DNA from: Collinsella sp. MSK.8.10 | Lineage (GTDB): Bacteria; Actinomycetota; Coriobacteriia; Coriobacteriales; Coriobacteriaceae | Direction of reading: 5' to 3' | Assembly: GCF_019041915.1 (NCBI RefSeq) | Contig: NZ_JAHPYF010000002.1 | Location: 62,001 to 126,000, forward strand | DNA length: 64,000 nucleotides | Shown: positions 16,475-25,375 of the stretch, piece by piece | How positions within the stretch are numbered: position 1 is the first letter of the stretch | How the letters are laid out: every line of letters begins with the position of its first letter | Made by a program: the position numbers and the translations under genes | The notes under the pieces: model-generated | Seen by the model: the letters and a program-made list of their open reading frames with translations, nothing else | Told to the model about the DNA's origin: nothing | Databases searched by the model: none

Positions 16475-16505
16475 CCATTTGTTGAGCAACAAGTGCGAGC
16501 GGTAG
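16475..16505. repeat. 31-base direct repeat with palindromic core, copy 2
   Basis: Identical to 13602-13632. The palindrome TTGTTGAGCAACAA is at 16479-16492, 135 bases upstream of the coiled-coil gene start. The segment between the two copies (2.9 kb) holds the DUF3800 unit and the coiled-coil gene. A related palindrome, TTGTTGTGCAACAA, lies at 34457-34470. Confidence 0.75.
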
Positions 16506-16564
16506 GTATTGGCTATGACCGTTGGGGATTGAATGCAGCAGGCAGAATAAAGTAACCCGATTGC

Positions 16565-17128
16565 CTAAAGGGCTGAAACTGTCCATTTTCCGGTACTTCC
16601 ATCCTGGAACAGAGAGAAACCGTCGACAAATTCCCCGGTTTTTGTAGTCAGCAAATACTCCAATGAGTCGCCATGCGACAATCCGACAGACCTAGCATAA
16701 TCTTTATACATAAAGCGCTTAGGATGAGCAGCTTTCGGGACCAAAAGAGATTCTTTCGCCCCGGGAGCAATTGTCCAATTAACAGGAACGTTGCAAACAG
16801 AAAGAACAATAAACGGATAGGCACCCTTGTTTTCAATTTGCAGAACACTTGCACCATTGGCCGACTCAACAGAAGCCTCAAATCGCGGAAAACACTCCGC
16901 CCTAGTTTCCCAGTCCAGCTTTCTCCTTGCTTCTCCAAGTACCTTTCCGCCAATAAAAAGGCCCGCAATAGTTCCCCAAAACTGCAGTACAGAATCTGCG
17001 GAAATCCTTGGCTCGACCAGGGGAATCGTATATACAACCTGTAAGACAATCGGAGTGAATAGCATAAACGCTAATACGACAAGTATGTTAGTGAATGTTC
17101 CCCTCGCCATCTTTTTCCTATTACTCAT
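16565..17128 (-). CDS. Small membrane protein coupled to the metallopeptidase gene
   Basis: 187 residues, unknown function. A short basic N-terminus is followed by two hydrophobic helices (about residues 14-37 and 45-65), then a soluble domain of about 120 residues that looks beta-rich. The ATG at 17128 overlaps the stop of the upstream gene as ATGA, so translation is coupled and the two proteins probably act together. An earlier in-frame start exists but lies inside the preceding gene. AT-rich composition marks it as part of the DNA that splits pglX. Confidence 0.75.
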   Translation of the reverse strand: MSNRKKMARGTFTNILVVLAFMLFTPIVLQVVYTIPLVEPRISADSVLQFWGTIAGLFIGGKVLGEARRKLDWETRAECFPRFEASVESANGASVLQIENKGAYPFIVLSVCNVPVNWTIAPGAKESLLVPKAAHPKRFMYKDYARSVGLSHGDSLEYLLTTKTGEFVDGFSLFQDGSTGKWTVSAL

Positions 17129-17775
17129 GCACCCTGCCCGCCAAACCGCGCCTTTCCGACGCACGCTGCTATCAACTTCTCTTTAAAACGGTCAATTTGC
17201 AACAGCTGGACCAAATAGTCAGAAGCAATAGAATCCGCTTGTTTCTCAAGCGGGAGTCTCCTATAAGAAATGGCGTTCTCTTCAGCAAGAACCGTGTATC
17301 CACGCTCGCCAATACCATTGTCGGCCTTACTTTGAAATAATTGAGCGGCCCGAGCTTTCGCGTCTTCTCTCGCTCTTGCTTGCCTATTGCGATCCGATTC
17401 GCTCATCGTGGACAAATCAGTCGCATGGCCAAACTCATGAAGGCACGAGAATAGTAGGAACAGCATATCATCCGAAATAGAGCGTCTTTGGCGATTGTCA
17501 CGTATAGACCTTCGAGCGACTTTCAGAATCTGCTCATAATGGCACTTTTTCTGAATCCTATTACCTGGGCCATCTTTCGAAAGCCCATTCTTTTCAGCAT
17601 CGAGTATCCATGCCAAATTGGCATCGGTGCAATGCACGGTTACTGGATCATCGGTCACAACGAAGTGGTCCCCATCATCTACTTCAGAATCGATTGGAAA
17701 AGTCAGCTCGAGCAATTCAGCTAAGCCCCTAGCCAGCTGCAAGCCCGTACATTCATGCAAGAACTGATTACACAC
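17125..17775 (-). CDS. HExxH metallopeptidase-like protein (ImmA/IrrE-like pattern)
   Basis: A 216-residue protein with a gluzincin-type zinc site: HEFGH at residues 113-117 and a downstream E-x2-A-D block near residues 177-181 (EKQAD) that fits the third ligand in ImmA/IrrE-like peptidases. Such enzymes often cleave a repressor or partner in mobile elements, so control of this locus by proteolysis is a reasonable hypothesis. The start is GTG at 17775 with GGAG five bases away, only 8 bases past the pglX stop, and its stop overlaps the next gene's ATG. Exact family membership is uncertain. Confidence 0.7.
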   Translation of the reverse strand: MCNQFLHECTGLQLARGLAELLELTFPIDSEVDDGDHFVVTDDPVTVHCTDANLAWILDAEKNGLSKDGPGNRIQKKCHYEQILKVARRSIRDNRQRRSISDDMLFLLFSCLHEFGHATDLSTMSESDRNRQARAREDAKARAAQLFQSKADNGIGERGYTVLAEENAISYRRLPLEKQADSIASDYLVQLLQIDRFKEKLIAACVGKARFGGQGA

Positions 17776-17783
17776 AATGACTC

Positions 17784-20276
17784 CTACAGTAAGGGGTGAC
17801 GTTTGAAGTCCCAGGAGGTTTCAAGCGAATCCCAATCGGCCTTAGAGGCATCAAGCGAACGCTGAGATAGATCCGAAATGCGTTGTTTATCTACCGCTGC
17901 AGGCGCAAGATATGGAACCCTGGCGACATCACCAACTTGGCAGTGCATCGTAGAATTGAATAGCTGCAAGACAAATGAAAATAGGGACGAGTTTGAATAC
18001 GCAAGAAGCTCTAGCTGATTATCCGAACTAGGGAAATAACAATGCCCCGAAATATCATAAAAGGTATCTTGCGGAGCGAACCTGAAGCTATTTGCACCCG
18101 AGGTTAAATCCGTCCACGTGTTCTTTCTTTTCTCGAGAAATGATTCACTCAAGACTCGAGCATGAGGCTGTTGCAGAATCCAGGTGGGATCATTTTTATA
18201 CAAAAGAAGCCATTCAAGATTTCCGTACCACTTACGATAGTCGCCGCCTTTAAGATACTTAATCCACTTCTTATCACTCCTAGAAGGACGAAAGTCCGAT
18301 TCGTGCCACAAGCGTAAGTACTTCTCATTTTTAGACGTCTGCATTCCAACTTTGGGATGAGCCACTGAATCGAAGCTGCAGCCATTTTTAAACGCCGCCA
18401 ACAATCCACTCCCAAGCCAGTAGGCGATGGGGGTGCCGGGGATCTGCTTGAAGGTCTCGGCGTCGCGGCGGTAGAACCATCCGCAGCCGGGGTTGCCGAT
18501 CGCCTCGAGGACCTTCTGGCGCTTGGCCTCGCTGCCGTTGATGTCGACGAGGCGCACGTAGGCGCCTTCGCATACCGCGCGGCCGTTGTAGACGACGTCG
18601 GCCGTGACGTTGACGACCTCGCCGCCGATGGCGTCGAACGCGCGGGGGCCCAGGTGCAGCATGGACAGGATCGACTTGGACCCGATGAGCGCGGAGCGCA
18701 TCTTCTCGAAGCTGCCCAGGAACATCCAGCTCTGCATGGTGATCATTGCCGCGTAGCCGCGGTCCTTCGCCAGGTTGAACCCGCGCTCGATGAAGCACGC
18801 GCACAGGTCGCTCTTGACGTCGGGATAGTTCTTCTTGACCCACTTGGACATGAAGGGGCCGAAACTGGAGCTGCCCATGTAGGGCGGGTTGGCCACCACG
18901 CAGTCGTGGCGGCGGGAAAGTACCTCGCAGGTATCGAGGGCGCGCTGGAGCCTCTCCTTGAAGCTGCTGCCGAACAGGCCATCGGCGCCGGTGAGCGCCA
19001 TCGCCTCGCGGATCGCGGCGAGGTCGCCCTCGCCCGGAGCGAGCAGGGAGCCCACCTCGTCCAGGTGCGCCAGGGCGTCGACGAGGTCTTTCCTCTTGGC
19101 AAGGGCGCTCCCCTGCGGGACGTCGCCCTCCCCCAGCGCCACCGGGGCGAGCACGGCGATGTCGGCCTGCACGCCGCGGCCGAAGAAGCGGCGGTCGAGC
19201 TCACGGGCGCACATGGCCAGCGCCAGGCGCGCGATCTGGGCGGCGCGGGGGTCAATCTCCATGCCGTGCAGGTTCTTTGACAAGACGAGCTCGGGAATCT
19301 CGCGCTCGCGATAGCCGCGCTCCAGGTACATCTTTGACAGCAGCTCGAAGGCGTAGACCAGGATGTGGCCCGAGCCGCAGGCCGGGTCGCACAGGGAGAT
19401 GTCCTCGGGGCCGTTGATCTTGATAAAGTCCTCATGCTCCGCATCGGGCTCGATGTAGTACTCCATCTCGGCGCGAAGCGGGCTTGCGGGGTTGTTGAGC
19501 ATCCACAGGCGCCCCAGCGAGTTCTGCACCATGTAGCGCACGATCCAGTCGGGCGTGAACAGCTGGGTGGCCGGGCCTATGGTATCGGGAGTCTCCTTTG
19601 CCTTGGAGGCAAAAAAAGCGTCCTTGACCTCAGAGTTGTAGTACTGGTACATCCAGCCCAGGACCTGGACGTTCTTTTCCCAGTCCTCCTCGGGGATGTC
19701 GCCCACCATGCGGCCGATGACGCCGTCGGGGTCCATGAGGTTGGCCGGCAGGAGGAGCGCCATGCAGGCGTCCACGGGCTGGAACACGCCGGGCAGGCAC
19801 CCGGAGAGCTCGGCGCACTGGGCAAGGAACAGATAGCGGAACAGCGGCCCGTCCTCGCCGGCCTGCTTGAGTTCGGCGATGCGCACCGGGTCTGCGCCCT
19901 CGATCACCACGTCGAGCGCCTCGTCCACGGCCTGGCTGCCCAGCTCCCAGGAGCCGTCCGCCGCGGGGCGGGTGAACATGCGCACGCGGCTGGGCAGGAA
20001 GTCGTGGACCTCCATGTAGCGCACGGCGGCGATGCGGTTGAACCAGGTGTAGGCGGCGCGGTCGCGCAGGTGCTCCAGGCCCTCCTCGGCGCCGGCGCGC
20101 AGTAGGGCGTCGCGCCACTCGGTCTCCTCCGGGGACAGGGCGCGCCCGCCCACCGCCGCGGAGCCGACGGGCTCGGCGCCCTCGGCAACGTCATAGAGCC
20201 TCATGCGGGCCTCGACGCCGGCGATGAGTTCGTTGCGGGCCCAGATGCAGTAGTTCTTGATGGCGGTATCGTTCAT
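17784..20276 (-). CDS. pglX: PglX methyltransferase and target-recognition part (BREX-1), lacking the usual C-terminus
   Basis: 830 residues. The adenine-N6 methyltransferase core is complete: DPACGSG at 297-303 binds S-adenosylmethionine and NPPY at 463-466 is the catalytic loop. The target-recognition region runs from about residue 620 to the end, finishing with the family's conserved WDSLETSWDFKRHPLL, where the protein stops instead of continuing into the coiled C-terminal third (found separately at 12440-13408). Codon use is very GC-rich up to about position 18415 and AT-rich afterwards, so the recognition region was replaced recently by recombination at the conserved PIAYWLG block. PglX methylates host DNA to mark self. 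It lies 30 bases downstream of brxC. Confidence 0.93.
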   Translation of the reverse strand: MNDTAIKNYCIWARNELIAGVEARMRLYDVAEGAEPVGSAAVGGRALSPEETEWRDALLRAGAEEGLEHLRDRAAYTWFNRIAAVRYMEVHDFLPSRVRMFTRPAADGSWELGSQAVDEALDVVIEGADPVRIAELKQAGEDGPLFRYLFLAQCAELSGCLPGVFQPVDACMALLLPANLMDPDGVIGRMVGDIPEEDWEKNVQVLGWMYQYYNSEVKDAFFASKAKETPDTIGPATQLFTPDWIVRYMVQNSLGRLWMLNNPASPLRAEMEYYIEPDAEHEDFIKINGPEDISLCDPACGSGHILVYAFELLSKMYLERGYREREIPELVLSKNLHGMEIDPRAAQIARLALAMCARELDRRFFGRGVQADIAVLAPVALGEGDVPQGSALAKRKDLVDALAHLDEVGSLLAPGEGDLAAIREAMALTGADGLFGSSFKERLQRALDTCEVLSRRHDCVVANPPYMGSSSFGPFMSKWVKKNYPDVKSDLCACFIERGFNLAKDRGYAAMITMQSWMFLGSFEKMRSALIGSKSILSMLHLGPRAFDAIGGEVVNVTADVVYNGRAVCEGAYVRLVDINGSEAKRQKVLEAIGNPGCGWFYRRDAETFKQIPGTPIAYWLGSGLLAAFKNGCSFDSVAHPKVGMQTSKNEKYLRLWHESDFRPSRSDKKWIKYLKGGDYRKWYGNLEWLLLYKNDPTWILQQPHARVLSESFLEKRKNTWTDLTSGANSFRFAPQDTFYDISGHCYFPSSDNQLELLAYSNSSLFSFVLQLFNSTMHCQVGDVARVPYLAPAAVDKQRISDLSQRSLDASKADWDSLETSWDFKRHPLL

Positions 20277-20306
20277 GGCGGTCTCCCCTTCCCCGGTGGT
20301 TCTTGG

Positions 20307-23300
20307 CTAGCTCAGACGAATGGCGTCGTTGCCCTGCAACTCGGCAAGCAGGCGTGCGCGAAGCTGACCAAGGTAGGCGTCGATGTCGCTTTCACTCTCT
20401 AGCTTTTTGCGCTCGCCCAGTTCGGCCAGGCGCAGCTTTTTAATCCTGGGCGCGGGCGCAAGCTCGGGCTTCGCGGTCGCCGGGGCATCCTTGTCGTTGT
20501 CCTTGATCGTGGTAACAATCTCGCCGGTGGACGTGACCTCCTTGCGGCGGCTCTCGCGCTGCTGGCGGGCCTTCTCCTCCTCGATGGCTGTATCGATCTT
20601 TTCGCATGCGCGGTCGCAATACTCAATCAGCTGCTGCTTGAGCGCGGCAAGCTCACTGGCCTTGGTGGCGCCGTGCGCACGGCCTTCGAACGTCTTTGCC
20701 ATGCGGCCGGCGTCCTCGATGGTGTGCTCGGCCAGTTTGGCATAGCCGTCCTGGCTCTGGGCATACTCGTGCACCTGGGCCATCTGTGCGGTAATGTCGT
20801 CCAGCATCTCCTTGCGCTTGGCATCGACCATCTGCTTATGGGCAGCCATGACCGGTTTCATCAGTTCATGGAGCTCGCGGACCTCGCGGTACGGACGCGG
20901 GTTCTTAAGAATCTGCTCAATGCGCTTGTTGGCCTCCACCGCCTGGGCGTTAGAGTCCATGTAGAAGCCCTCGTCCTTCATAAGGCCCATAAAGTCAACA
21001 GCCTTATCAAAGACGGGCTTTTGGCTCTCAAAGAAGAACGTGACCTGGTCGTAGTCCTCTTTCCAGTCATCCAGATCGTCTTGCGCTTTTACAAAGGCGT
21101 TGAACAGCGTCTGGGCGTCGTTCCGGTTATCCAGCAGGCGCGTGGTCAGCTTAATGCCGTCCTCCAGCACCTTTAGGCCCGGATACGGATAGGCCGGGGC
21201 CAGGCCCGTAAAGTTGTTGTTCGTGAGCTCCACGCACTCGTTCTTGTAGCCCGTAAGCGTATCGACCACCGTGGCGGTAAGCTCGTCCTCGTTGGAAATG
21301 TCACGCTTGGCATCGAAGGTCTCGCGCAGCACTCTGTTGACCTTCTTGATGAGCTCATCGCTCATCTTAATGCGCTCGCGCACCTGGGCCTTGTCGGCAT
21401 CCTTGCGCAGAAGGGTTACCATACGCAGGTCAGCAGGAGCAACATTGGCGCCGGCAGCCGTAATGGTCGCGCGCTGCGAAACCACCAGCTGAGCCACCAC
21501 GTTGGCAATGTCGATTTCGCGCCAGCCATAGGGAGCGTTCTGGAACTTGCGCTGCAGGTCGCCCATGGTCGTGTTAAGCGACATACGCGTCTGAAGATGC
21601 AAAAAGTCCGCGACCTCCTTCTCGGCGCGGGCGTTCTGGGAGCTCTGGCCGTCGAGCGCCACCTGGTTGGCACCGCGCAGCGTGGCGCGAATGTCCTCAT
21701 CGGTCTTGGCGGGGTCGGCAATGCAGTCGGCCTTGGTAAAGATGGCATCCGTCAGTTTGGACAAGGCCTGCTCGAACACGTCAGCAGGCTTGGTAGCGCG
21801 AATATTGACCATGGAGCCGTTTACGGCCACGCGGGCGTGCAACACGGCCTCTTTCAGCAGCTCCGTCGCCTCGCGCTCGGCGTACGAGGCCTCTTTCATC
21901 TTTGCCTGGACAATCTGCTGGGTCGAAGGCTGCAGCTCCTCGGTATTGATGGTCTTGCGGTACTTGCGAATCTTAGCCGCATTCTGCAGGTCATCGAAGT
22001 AGTCCACGTCGTCGGCAAGCACCACCAGCGCAATGTTGGCAGACTTAACGGCAAGCTCGGCATCATCGGCACGTGAGAGGTCGTTTGCCACTGTGACCAC
22101 GTTAAGCTTCATACCGCCTTGAACCACGCCATAGGCCGAATCGTCCACATAGCGATCAAAGGGGAAATCATTTGCTCCCACGCGCAGTTTTTTATCTTTA
22201 TAGACGCCTTCGAAGATTGTCTTTTTAATACCTTCGATAATCAGGGCCGCATCCACCGACGTATCGTTAATGATGCGCGAGATGCGCTGCTCCTCATCGG
22301 TAAGGAAATTGTAGGTATCACCCTGACGTGCCACATAGTTTTCGCGGACCAGGCGGTCGAGCGAATCTTTAACGCAGCTCTTAAGAGCGACCTTGTCCAC
22401 GTCCATACGATCGACCATAAGGATGGAAATATTCTCGATATTAGACTTGATGTAATCGATATAGCGGATCAAGTACAACAGCTTAAGAATCTTGACGTCT
22501 TCGGTCTGAAGGCCAAGACCGTCTTCCGCTGCACGCTCGGCACGCGTCACCGTCTGAATCACACCATGTTCCAAATCCTTGGCGATAGTATCAAAGAAGC
22601 GCCAGAAGGGCACCAGCGCGCCTACCTCCTGGGCCTGGATAGCCTGGGCCGATTCCTGGAAGGCCGAGAGCATGGAGCGCTCGCCCGTGGACATGTGCTT
22701 AGCCTTGACGCCGTGCTTGCGCACCTCGGTCATAACGTCGGGCATCACCTTAAACTGATAGTTCACAAAGGGATAGCTGTCCGTAAAGTCTTTGCGACTG
22801 GAGTAGCCGATCAGGTCGCTACGCGAGCCGTCGAAGGCAAATATATTTTTGAGTACGGCGCTCTGGGCATCGTAGCCCTGCTGGAGCTTTGCCGAGGCGG
22901 CATCGTTCTTTTGCAGCACGCGGCGCTGGATAACCTCGTCCACGCTGGAACTGGAGAGCGAAAGACGCGTGTTAAAACGACCTTGAATCGTGGAAAAGTC
23001 GCTGCCAACGAACATCGCGTTTCCATCAATGGCTTCCTGGCTGGTCACCATGACCCACACGCGACCGCCGCAGCGATTGCCCAAGCCCTCCACAAGTGTC
23101 TGCAGTGACAGCATGAGGTCCTTGCTGACACCAGCATCGGAGCCAATAAACTGACCCACTTCGTCAACCATAAACAATAGACGGAACTCGCCACCGTATT
23201 CCGCAGCGCGCTTGTCAACATATTGCTTAACCATGTTAACAAAGGCATCAGAAGCGATAACGTCATCCTCGGAACCATCGAACCAGTGACGTGCGGTCTG

Positions 23301-23963
23301 TTCGCTCATGCCCAAGACCTCTTGCAGGACTTCGACGATGGCGTCCTCAAAGTAGCTATAGCTCTCGCGGTCCTCGAGCCAGTTACCACGGCCGATGCGC
23401 TCGTAGGCAGCGCGGAACTCCTGTGTCTTGCCCTTGCTGTCGATATGTCGCTCTAGACGCGCAAGCTTAAGATCCTCGCCAAAAAAGCCCAGATGCTCAA
23501 AGAACACACGCTCAAAGGTGCGCAGCAGAGCCGTGCGTAAGGTATCGCCCTCTTTCCAATGGCCGCCCTTGCTGTCAATGTTAAACAGAATTGCCTCGGT
23601 AGGAACGTTGCAGCAGCGGCGCATCTTAGAGGCCACCATGGGATCCGAAATCTTGTCCTCGAAGTAATCGATGGCGGGCTTACCGGCGACCTCATCGTTT
23701 TGCAGCAAATACGAGAGCATCTTAAGGAAATGCGATTTACCTGAGCCAAAGAAGCCACTAATCCAAACGCCGATCTTATCGGTGGGCTCGTCAATTGCAC
23801 GCTCGTAAGAGTCAAAGAAGCGAGAGAAATGGCCCCGCAGTTCGCGCGTCACCACGTACTCGTCGAGCTCTTGGCGAACCGAGTCGTCGCTGGCATCTTG
23901 CACCTTAACGACGCCGTTGATGGAACGGTTGATGTCCTTGGAAAACAGGTCTTGGATGATCAT
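20307..23963 (-). CDS. brxC: BREX ATPase BrxC (PglY-like)
   Basis: A 1218-residue P-loop ATPase of the BREX core. The N-terminus is typical (IIQDLFSKDINRSINGVVK) and Walker A GFFGSGKSH lies at residues 70-78; a Walker B-like LLFMVDEVGQF lies near residue 270. Long helical and coiled segments fill the second half. The length and single reading frame indicate an intact gene. BrxC is needed for both methylation and exclusion in known BREX-1 systems. AGGAG precedes the ATG and the gap to brxB is only 9 bases. Confidence 0.95.
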   Translation of the reverse strand: MIIQDLFSKDINRSINGVVKVQDASDDSVRQELDEYVVTRELRGHFSRFFDSYERAIDEPTDKIGVWISGFFGSGKSHFLKMLSYLLQNDEVAGKPAIDYFEDKISDPMVASKMRRCCNVPTEAILFNIDSKGGHWKEGDTLRTALLRTFERVFFEHLGFFGEDLKLARLERHIDSKGKTQEFRAAYERIGRGNWLEDRESYSYFEDAIVEVLQEVLGMSEQTARHWFDGSEDDVIASDAFVNMVKQYVDKRAAEYGGEFRLLFMVDEVGQFIGSDAGVSKDLMLSLQTLVEGLGNRCGGRVWVMVTSQEAIDGNAMFVGSDFSTIQGRFNTRLSLSSSSVDEVIQRRVLQKNDAASAKLQQGYDAQSAVLKNIFAFDGSRSDLIGYSSRKDFTDSYPFVNYQFKVMPDVMTEVRKHGVKAKHMSTGERSMLSAFQESAQAIQAQEVGALVPFWRFFDTIAKDLEHGVIQTVTRAERAAEDGLGLQTEDVKILKLLYLIRYIDYIKSNIENISILMVDRMDVDKVALKSCVKDSLDRLVRENYVARQGDTYNFLTDEEQRISRIINDTSVDAALIIEGIKKTIFEGVYKDKKLRVGANDFPFDRYVDDSAYGVVQGGMKLNVVTVANDLSRADDAELAVKSANIALVVLADDVDYFDDLQNAAKIRKYRKTINTEELQPSTQQIVQAKMKEASYAEREATELLKEAVLHARVAVNGSMVNIRATKPADVFEQALSKLTDAIFTKADCIADPAKTDEDIRATLRGANQVALDGQSSQNARAEKEVADFLHLQTRMSLNTTMGDLQRKFQNAPYGWREIDIANVVAQLVVSQRATITAAGANVAPADLRMVTLLRKDADKAQVRERIKMSDELIKKVNRVLRETFDAKRDISNEDELTATVVDTLTGYKNECVELTNNNFTGLAPAYPYPGLKVLEDGIKLTTRLLDNRNDAQTLFNAFVKAQDDLDDWKEDYDQVTFFFESQKPVFDKAVDFMGLMKDEGFYMDSNAQAVEANKRIEQILKNPRPYREVRELHELMKPVMAAHKQMVDAKRKEMLDDITAQMAQVHEYAQSQDGYAKLAEHTIEDAGRMAKTFEGRAHGATKASELAALKQQLIEYCDRACEKIDTAIEEEKARQQRESRRKEVTSTGEIVTTIKDNDKDAPATAKPELAPAPRIKKLRLAELGERKKLESESDIDAYLGQLRARLLAELQGNDAIRLS

Positions 23964-23972
23964 CTGTCGCTC

Positions 23973-24596
23973 CTAAGAAATATCGAACGCGCGGTAATAG
24001 TTACTGGCGCTCTCTCTGTTAAACAACTTGAGCTGGTAGCCATCAAAGCTGCCGGGGTACATGACGACGACGGGCACGGTTTCGAAATCGGCAAACATGT
24101 CGTTGAGCAGGTTATGCACGCGCAGCAGCGGAAAGACCTCGCCCACGCCCGTGAGCAAGATCACGTCGCCGGGCTGATGTGGCTGGGTATGCTCCAGGAG
24201 GTACTGGGCAAAGCTCTTGGAGCTGCAGGGCTTCTGAAGCTCTTTGATCTGGGCCTCCGAGCCGACCTTTGCCTCACGCCGGGGAATCGCACGAAGGATG
24301 CGGCGCTGCTCGCAGATGTCGAGCATCACGTCGTACAGGTTAAAGATCTCCAGATTGCACGGCAGCTTGCCAGCCTGGGCGTCTGCCATGAGCTCGTCCA
24401 CATAGGCGCGGCACTCAAACTCCAGCGAAGGGTCGTAGCAAAACGTGTAGAAGCCGATCTCGTTGCCAATGCCCTTGTTGGCCAAGAAGTCCTGATCTTG
24501 CAGACGCTCGCGCAGCACCTCGCGGCGATGGTCAAAGTCCTCATGTATGCGCTCGGCGCGGTTGCGCGGGCGAATGTGCGGCTGGTTTATTGCCAT
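23973..24596 (-). CDS. brxB: BREX protein BrxB (DUF1788)
   Basis: A 207-residue BrxB. The DUF1788 pattern is visible in IGFYTFCYDPSLEFECR, the middle LYDVMLDIC block and the C-terminal VVVMYPGSFDGYQLKLF, where a strand ending YPG is typical. Its biochemical role is unknown, but it is required in characterised BREX-1 systems. The start lies two bases after the brxA stop and the end is 9 bases before brxC, showing tight operon packing. Confidence 0.95.
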   Translation of the reverse strand: MAINQPHIRPRNRAERIHEDFDHRREVLRERLQDQDFLANKGIGNEIGFYTFCYDPSLEFECRAYVDELMADAQAGKLPCNLEIFNLYDVMLDICEQRRILRAIPRREAKVGSEAQIKELQKPCSSKSFAQYLLEHTQPHQPGDVILLTGVGEVFPLLRVHNLLNDMFADFETVPVVVMYPGSFDGYQLKLFNRESASNYYRAFDIS

Positions 24597-24598
24597 GT

Positions 24599-25270
24599 CT
24601 ACATCACCTGCCCGGCGAGAGCGGCCAGAGCGTCCATGTCTCCCAGGTCGCGGATGGCCTGTTCCACGTCGGGGTCGAGCAGCAGGGGCTGGAGCGCGTC
24701 GGTGCGCTGCGATGCCTTAAAACCGGCGCTGCGCAGAATCTGACGCAGGGTGCTTTTTATACGGCCCAGCGTGGCATCGGACCATTTGACGGCCTCGGCA
24801 TGCTCAACCTGAAAACGGGTGAGAAACGCGTTAAGGTCAACGTCGGTAAAGGTGTAGTCGAAGTTGGCCATACGCTCGCCAATCTCCACTTGGATGAACT
24901 CGCGGACCATGACGTAGCGGCACATCATGGCAAATAGGTTTGCCTGGGCTGCCTGGTCGGGCATGCCGTTGGCGATGAGGTCCATGATGCGCGTGGCCGC
25001 TTGGTCGGCGGTGTCCTTGTCGATGCTGCGGGCAGCGCACTGCGCCTCGTCGAGCGCTACGGCATCGAAGCGGCGCAGGCACACGCGGGCGCGATCGGCC
25101 AGCATGCGCTCGGTGGGATACTGAAACAGGTTGTCGTGCTTAACGCGCGCGATGATCTCGTCGTCGCTCACGCCCTCCAGGCGCAATGCTGCGACGATGC
25201 GCATCTCGGGCAGTAAAAACTGCTCGCGCGTGAGCACGCCTCCCAGCGATATTTTGTCGGTGTTATCCAC
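24599..25270 (-). CDS. brxA: BREX protein BrxA (DUF1819)
   Basis: About 223 residues of a small helical BrxA, a DNA-binding BREX core protein. Recognisable parts are LTREQFLLPEMRIVAAL near the N-terminus, YPTERMLADRARVCLRRFDA, and the C-terminal repeats of short helices. GTG at 25270 is chosen because GGAG stands 8 bases upstream and homologues begin at this point; a TTG 51 bases further upstream is also open. The gap to the preceding coiled-coil gene is about 105 bases, the largest inside this part of the operon, and might hold an internal promoter. Confidence 0.93.
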   Translation of the reverse strand: MDNTDKISLGGVLTREQFLLPEMRIVAALRLEGVSDDEIIARVKHDNLFQYPTERMLADRARVCLRRFDAVALDEAQCAARSIDKDTADQAATRIMDLIANGMPDQAAQANLFAMMCRYVMVREFIQVEIGERMANFDYTFTDVDLNAFLTRFQVEHAEAVKWSDATLGRIKSTLRQILRSAGFKASQRTDALQPLLLDPDVEQAIRDLGDMDALAALAGQVM

Positions 25271-25375
25271 AGGACACACTCCAAGGGTTCGGGCCTTTTT
25301 ATTTGCATCGGGGCGATGCAAACATGCCTTCCAATCATACCGTTTAAGTACCGGGCCGTGGGGGTTGTTGCTGCC

